Assembly (NCBI GenBank): GCA_016790765.1
Contig: JAEUMZ010000095.1
Span: forward strand, 1 to 36,116
Length of the DNA: 36,116 nt
DNA from: Betaproteobacteria bacterium
Lineage (GTDB): Bacteria > Pseudomonadota > Gammaproteobacteria > Burkholderiales > Usitatibacteraceae
Direction: 5' to 3'
Shown here: positions 32,662-36,116 of the stretch, in pieces
How the letters are laid out: each line of letters opens with the position of its first letter
How positions within the stretch are numbered: the stretch's first letter is position 1
Notes under the pieces: model-generated
Databases searched by the model: none
The model's input: the letters and a program-made list of their open reading frames with translations, nothing else
Told to the model about the DNA's origin: nothing
Made by a program: the position numbers and the translations under genes

Positions 32662-33567
32662 ATGACGACCACCACCCTCGCCTCGCCGGCCCGCGATTCG
32701 TCGCGGCTGCTTGGCTTTTCCTCGCGACGCAGCGCGGCGCTGGTGATGGTCTATGCGCTGCTGGTGATGGCCTGTGTGTTCAGCCTGATTCGCGCCGGTG
32801 ACTTTTCCTTTGGCCGCAAGCCCTGGGAAAACCTCAAAACCACCGCAGCCGAACTGTCCACGCCCAGCGTGCTGAAACTCTGGTTCGGCGACCCCAAGCT
32901 GGAATACAAAGCCGACGACGGCCGCGTGCTGCGAACCGAAGACGAACGCGAGAGGGAAGCGAAATTCCTGCGCGGCCTCCTCGAGGCGATCTGGACCACG
33001 TTCAAGATCGCCACCCTCGGGTCACTGCTCGCCGCCGTCCTCGGCGCCCCGCTGGGCTTCCTTTCCGCACGCAACATGCACGTGCCGGGCGCGTTCGCAT
33101 GGCTTGCGCGCCGCGTGCTCGACGTGTGCCGCTCCATCCACACGCTGGTGTTCGGTCTGCTGATTGTCGGCATCATCGGCCTGGGCCCCATGGCCGGCAT
33201 CCTGGCCATCGCGCTGCATTCGATGGGCACCTGGGGCAAGCTCTATGCGGAATCGATCGAAACCCTCGACATGCGCCCCCTCGAAGCCGTGCGCGCCACC
33301 GGCGCCACGCCGGTGCAGGTGTTCCTGTTCGCCGTCTGGCCGGCCCTGCTGCCCAACTTCATCTCCAACCACCTCTACGTGTGGGAATACAACATGCGCG
33401 ACTCCACCGTGCTGGGCCTGATCGGCGCAGGCGGGTTGGGATTGCTGGTGTCGGAAGCCGTGTCGCTATTCCAGTGGGGGCGGCTGGCCACCCTGCTCAT
33501 CGCCATCGTGTTGATGGTGGTGGCGTTTGATGCGGTGTCGCGGCGGGTGAGGGCGGCGTTGTTGTAA
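32662..33567 (+). CDS. phnE: Phosphonate/phosphite-type ABC transporter permease (PhnE family)
   Basis: A 301-aa inner-membrane permease. One N-terminal membrane segment (AALVMVYALLVMACVFSLI) is followed by an insert of about 70 residues with the charged stretch RTEDEREREAKFLRG, then about five more segments. The EAA loop that contacts the ATPase reads EAVRATGATPVQVFLFAVWP. It ends with LLIAIVLMVVAFDAVSRRVR. ATG 32662 is chosen to start before the membrane segment and after the repeat element. The ATPase partner PhnC is not beside it or anywhere in the window. Confidence 0.9.
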   Translation: MTTTTLASPARDSSRLLGFSSRRSAALVMVYALLVMACVFSLIRAGDFSFGRKPWENLKTTAAELSTPSVLKLWFGDPKLEYKADDGRVLRTEDEREREAKFLRGLLEAIWTTFKIATLGSLLAAVLGAPLGFLSARNMHVPGAFAWLARRVLDVCRSIHTLVFGLLIVGIIGLGPMAGILAIALHSMGTWGKLYAESIETLDMRPLEAVRATGATPVQVFLFAVWPALLPNFISNHLYVWEYNMRDSTVLGLIGAGGLGLLVSEAVSLFQWGRLATLLIAIVLMVVAFDAVSRRVRAALL

Positions 33568-33602
33568 GCAACATCCGTTGCATCCGTACGCAGATGAGTT
33601 TG

Positions 33603-33671
33603 GCCAAACACCAGAATCGGCGGGGCTTCTGGGCCGCAATAGCCCCAAACCCCTTGTCAATGCTTGAGTTT
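33603..33671. repeat. Dispersed intergenic palindromic repeat, copy C (diverged)
   Basis: A 69-bp unit starting GCCAAACACCAGAATCGGCG and ending GCTTGAGTTT, 35 bp after the phnE stop. The inner stem GGGGCT (33622-33627)/AGCCCC (33641-33646) remains. It shares layout and ends with copies A and B but is the least conserved. Confidence 0.5.
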
Positions 33672-33840
33672 GTTCACCGTGTCTGAGTAGAGCAGAACGC
33701 GTTGCACCCATCGAAGAACGCAGTGCTGCGCAACTCTCTGCGCCGCAAGCCATGCCGCTTTTGTCGATTCTGTTATGGGTGCTGATAGGCGGCAGAGCGG
33801 GTGATAAGCTACTGTTCACAATGAAGATCCCGCCATTTAT

Positions 33841-33908
33841 CCACAACATGATAGGGAGACAGCTGGCCGCGACAAGCGGACAGGGAGTCTCCCTACATTA
33901 AGTTTGGC
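33841..33908. other. attC-like site upstream of the cassette-like gene
   Basis: CCACAAC (33841-33847) and GTTTGGC (33902-33908) resemble the outer R''/R' core boxes. TAGGGAGAC (33852-33860) pairs perfectly with GTCTCCCTA (33887-33895) as L''/L'. The gene ATG lies 3 bp beyond the right box. The core boxes deviate from RYYYAAC and GTTRRRY by one or more bases. Confidence 0.35.
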
Positions 33909-33911
33909 GTC

Positions 33912-34454
33912 ATGAACCAACCCAACGCACCCCTTACCCCGGATGGGATTCGTCAGGTGCCATCTGATAAGGCGCTGCTGGACGCGCTGTTCGTGGAGCT
34001 GTCGCGGGAAGTACCTGCTTCGCTTCATGACGATCTGGACGAGTTCGTGTCTGCGATCCAGGACCTACCGGCTGGACTAAGAGCGATGGCCGCCACTTAC
34101 CAGCTGGATGTGAGCATGACGCTTGATGACCTAGGCTGGCACTTCGCGAACTGGCATCACCGTGGTTACGGTGCAGAAACTAGTTGGGCCCTGCGGGAAC
34201 TAGAGGCAACGGAGCTATCTGAATTGTTCGACCGTGCTTTCTCGATTGTGGGACATCAATGGGAAGCCGTTAGCGAATGTCTTGCCGAGGGTTTCGATAC
34301 TTTCGTAGAGTGGTATAGCACCTCAGAACTTGAGGCAACATTGATGCCTCTAAATCGTCGATGGTGGGAGCTTTGCAATTCGGAAAACGACGGGTTATTC
34401 AGGTATTGGGTGACGTATGCGCGTAAGTATCCTGAGCGTGTTGTGCCAACATGA
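33912..34454 (+). CDS. Hypothetical protein, possible integron-cassette gene
   Basis: A 180-aa soluble, acidic protein without signal peptide. Trp-rich stretches (LGWHFANWHHRGYGAETSWA; MPLNRRWWELC) stand out. I do not recognise it firmly; it is loosely like DUF4375/DMP19 proteins of accessory regions. Codon use is visibly less GC-rich at third positions than in neighbouring genes, which suggests horizontal origin. It is tightly enclosed by two attC-like hairpins, with very short 5' and 3' untranslated ends. No promoter is obvious. Confidence 0.7.
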   Translation: MNQPNAPLTPDGIRQVPSDKALLDALFVELSREVPASLHDDLDEFVSAIQDLPAGLRAMAATYQLDVSMTLDDLGWHFANWHHRGYGAETSWALRELEATELSELFDRAFSIVGHQWEAVSECLAEGFDTFVEWYSTSELEATLMPLNRRWWELCNSENDGLFRYWVTYARKYPERVVPT

Positions 34455-34533
34455 CGCCGAATAAGCAGTTGCACCGGAGTGGCAACAGCTGGCTTCGCCT
34501 TCCGTTCCCGCCCGGTGAACTGCATCGTTAGGA
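34455..34533. other. attC-like site downstream of the cassette-like gene
   Basis: GCAGTTGCACCGG (34465-34477) pairs with CCGGTGAACTGC (34512-34523) except for one extra G at 34471, as expected for the extrahelical base of L''. The right end reads GTTAGGA (34527-34533), close to the R' consensus GTTRRRY. The left outer box GCCGAAT (34456-34462) is a poor R''. The site begins directly after the stop codon. Confidence 0.5.
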
Positions 34534-34599
34534 ATTCCAATCCAAGGCCGCGCTGTGCCATCACCGCGTTGCGCTTTCACGATCCGCAAGGATTGACCC

Positions 34600-35130
34600 A
34601 TGCCACTTGAACCCAAACTCAAAGGCCCCGCCTCCTACTTCCCGTCCATCGAGAAGACGTATGGGAAACCAATGAGCCACTGGTTCGACATCGTCAAGAA
34701 GGCGGGGCCGTTGAAGCACATGGAGCTGGTCAGCGTGCTCAAGACCAAGCATCAGATGGGCCACGGTCATGCCAACGCGATCGTGGCGTACGTGAACGCC
34801 GGGAAATTGGAGAACAACATGGCAAAGGGTTACTGGATCGCACGCGTCGATGTCGCCGACCCAGAAGCGTACAAGGCCTATGTCGCCGCCAACGCCGCGC
34901 CGTTCAAGGCGCATGGGGCCAGGTTCCTGGTGCGGGGCGGACGCTTCGATACCCTGGAGGGAACCAGCCGCAGCCGCAATGTCGTGATCGAGTTCGCGTC
35001 CTACCAGGCCGCGCTGGATTGCTGGAACTCGCCGGAGTACCAGGCGGCCGCGAAGCTCCGGTGGCCGGTCTCCACCGCCGACATCCTTATCGTCGAGGGT
35101 TATGAGGGCCCCCAGCCAACAGATCCGTGA
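34600..35130 (+). CDS. DUF4287-DUF1330 fusion protein
   Basis: A 176-aa cytosolic protein. Residues 1-70 match DUF4287 (KPMSHWFDIVKKAG; HMELVSVLKTKHQMGHGHAN). Residues from about 75 match DUF1330 (MAKGYWIARVDVADPEAYK; ARFLVRGGRFDTLEG; NVVIEFASYQAAL), a ferredoxin-like dimeric alpha-beta barrel fold. The two domains are normally separate small proteins. The internal Met at the start of the DUF1330 part looks like the original start of a free-standing gene, so the fusion may be recent. ATG 34600 has AAGGATTGACCC upstream. The function of both domains is unknown. Confidence 0.87.
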   Translation: MPLEPKLKGPASYFPSIEKTYGKPMSHWFDIVKKAGPLKHMELVSVLKTKHQMGHGHANAIVAYVNAGKLENNMAKGYWIARVDVADPEAYKAYVAANAAPFKAHGARFLVRGGRFDTLEGTSRSRNVVIEFASYQAALDCWNSPEYQAAAKLRWPVSTADILIVEGYEGPQPTDP

Positions 35131-35213
35131 ATGCCAGCCTCCCTGCCGGTTGAACTCTCCTGGCGATTGCCGGACAGTCGACAACGGCCCCGCTGGCCTA
35201 CTTTGGACGTCCA

Positions 35214-35753
35214 ATGGCGCTCGTCGTGTTTCTCAAAGGGATCAATGTGGGCGGGCACAGGCGCCTGCGTCCCAGCACCATCGCTTCCGAGTTGAAACAC
35301 TTCGATTGCGTGAGCATTGGCGCTGCCGGGACGTTTGTCGTGCACATGCCTGTTGCAAGGGCAACGATCCGCGAGGAGGTCATGCGCCGGATACCCTTTG
35401 CAGTTGAAGCAATGATCTGTGATGGACGCGAGGTGCTTGAACTTGTCCAGCAAGATCCATTCAAGAATTGCGCCTCCAGCCACGCGCTCATTCCATTTGT
35501 CGGCGTCATGGCGAGGCGCAGACCGGGGCCTGCAGCCCATGCGTTTGACATTCCGTCAGCCGGGGACTGGCTTGTCAGAATCCTGGCGCACCAGGATCGG
35601 TTCATCCTGGGTGTGCACCGCCGTCATATGAGGGCCATCGCCGCCCTCGGTCAACTTGAGGAAGTCTTCGGACAGACGGTCACCATTCGCAGCTGGCGCA
35701 CGATCCTGAGCATCGGAACGGTTCTGCAAGAATCGAAATGTCGCGCAGGCTGA
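35214..35753 (+). CDS. DUF1697 domain protein
   Basis: A 179-aa soluble protein. The start ALVVFLKGINVGGHRRLRPS and the later VSIGAAGTFVV are diagnostic of DUF1697. The domain fills most of the protein. The C-terminal part RRHMRAIAALGQLEEVFGQT ends in a TIRSW motif typical of the family (usually TxRNW). No function is known for this family. It lies 83 bp after the fusion gene. Confidence 0.85.
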   Translation: MALVVFLKGINVGGHRRLRPSTIASELKHFDCVSIGAAGTFVVHMPVARATIREEVMRRIPFAVEAMICDGREVLELVQQDPFKNCASSHALIPFVGVMARRRPGPAAHAFDIPSAGDWLVRILAHQDRFILGVHRRHMRAIAALGQLEEVFGQTVTIRSWRTILSIGTVLQESKCRAG

Positions 35754-35817
35754 CATTTCACGCATGCCGGCATGGATACGTCGCGCGGCTCACCTCAATC
35801 GTTCACAGCCTTCACTC

Positions 35818-36116
35818 ATGAACTTCGCCGACTTCTCCGCCCGCGTTTCCAGCGCCTCATCAGCCGTCGTGCTGCTCGAAGGCACGCGGGAGCTTCCGGA
35901 AGGTGACGCACCGGCGCTCACTGCCCTGGCGGCACACCTGGCCCGTACGTTCCCGCATGCACGCTTTCGCACCGGCAACGCCAAGGGTTCCGATGAGGCG
36001 TTCGCGGCGGGTGTCGCGTGCGTGGACGCGCGCCGCATCGAGTTCGTGCTTCCCTACACCGGGCATCGCGCGGGCCAGCGTCCCGCAGCATCGCCCACCG
36101 CCACGCTGGACGAAAT
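35818..36116 (+). CDS. Partial CDS, SLOG-like protein (3' end outside the window)
   Basis: The frame opens at ATG 35818 and stays open to the window end, about 99 residues. It begins MNFADFSARVSSASSAVVLL and continues LEGTRELP, then FRTGNAKGSDEAFAAGV and FVLPYTGHR. The alternation of hydrophobic strand, G-T-R and a GNAKGSDEAFAAG loop resembles SLOG/YspA-like nucleotide-binding Rossmann proteins. No ribosome-binding site is obvious. Antisense frames in the same place are less plausible because this pattern is conserved in proteins I know. Confidence 0.65.
   Translation, partial: MNFADFSARVSSASSAVVLLEGTRELPEGDAPALTALAAHLARTFPHARFRTGNAKGSDEAFAAGVACVDARRIEFVLPYTGHRAGQRPAASPTATLDE

Larger units (their letters stand above)
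33568..33911. other. Intergenic region with repeat copy C and an attC-like hairpin
   Basis: This 344-bp gap holds the third copy of the dispersed palindromic repeat (33603-33671) and, at its right end, an attC-like site (33841-33908). I see no gene in between. Confidence 0.55.

Noticed and set aside
35763..35774. Palindrome CATGCCGGCATG
   Set aside because: It is short, lacks a T-run and is of a kind expected by chance in GC-rich DNA.
35790..36038. Minus-strand frame at the window end
   Set aside because: The plus-strand frame from 35818 has a coherent alternating hydrophobic pattern resembling SLOG proteins and remains open to the edge.

Overview
The window looks like a chromosomal segment of a GC-rich betaproteobacterium. 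The evidence is the accBC-prmA neighbourhood, GltB/GltD of betaproteobacterial type, and a secreted-protein C-terminal domain of a kind common in Burkholderiales-like genomes. The genus cannot be fixed from sequence reading alone. There is no rRNA, phage module, transposase, integrase or CRISPR array.

Layout. (1) 1-2443 (+): the tail of a secreted protein, a HIT hydrolase and an unrecognised 537-aa protein. (2) 2444-2823: a repeat-filled gap that includes a stray copy of the gltD 3' end. (3) 2824-8933 (-): gltBD, NADPH glutamate synthase. (4) 9249-12205 (+): two tandem paralogous lipoproteins with Ig-like repeats, each with its own terminator. (5) 12314-15252 (+): a polysaccharide pair, a polyprenyl-phosphate sugar-1-phosphate transferase and a WbpM/CapD-type dehydratase. 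(6) 15253-15671: tRNA-Arg(CCG) (-) with a 53-bp perfect direct repeat of its 3' end and terminator. (7) 15672-17153 (+): a membrane-anchored cytochrome c and apaH. (8) 17163-25071 (-): a long run reading cutA, a solo DsbD-alpha domain, tlpA, accB, accC, prmA, a zinc-ribbon DUF3426 protein, a PfkB kinase, a SlyB-like lipoprotein and a PlsC acyltransferase. (9) 25110-29074: fxsA, an SDR epimerase, a ferredoxin-reductase fusion, a peroxiredoxin and argC.

(10) 29173-31241 (-): a compact arsenic operon, arsR-arsI-arsC-aquaporin, in which every junction overlaps. Its promoter is very clear: TTGACA, 16 bp, TAATAT. The ArsR-type dyad brackets the -10 box and touches the start codon, so the mRNA is probably leaderless. 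(11) 31649-33567 (+): divergent phnD and phnE without phnC, with palindromic REP-like elements before and between them. Because ArsI cleaves C-As bonds and arsonates resemble phosphonates, the divergon could be an organoarsenical uptake and detoxification module; this is inference. (12) 33568-36116 (+): an accessory tail. It holds a less GC-rich gene flanked by attC-like hairpins (a possible orphan integron cassette), a DUF4287-DUF1330 fusion, a DUF1697 protein and a partial SLOG-like gene.

A roughly 70-bp palindromic repeat occurs three times in intergenic gaps (2538, 29098, 33603), two of them between convergent genes, and may act as a mobile bidirectional terminator.
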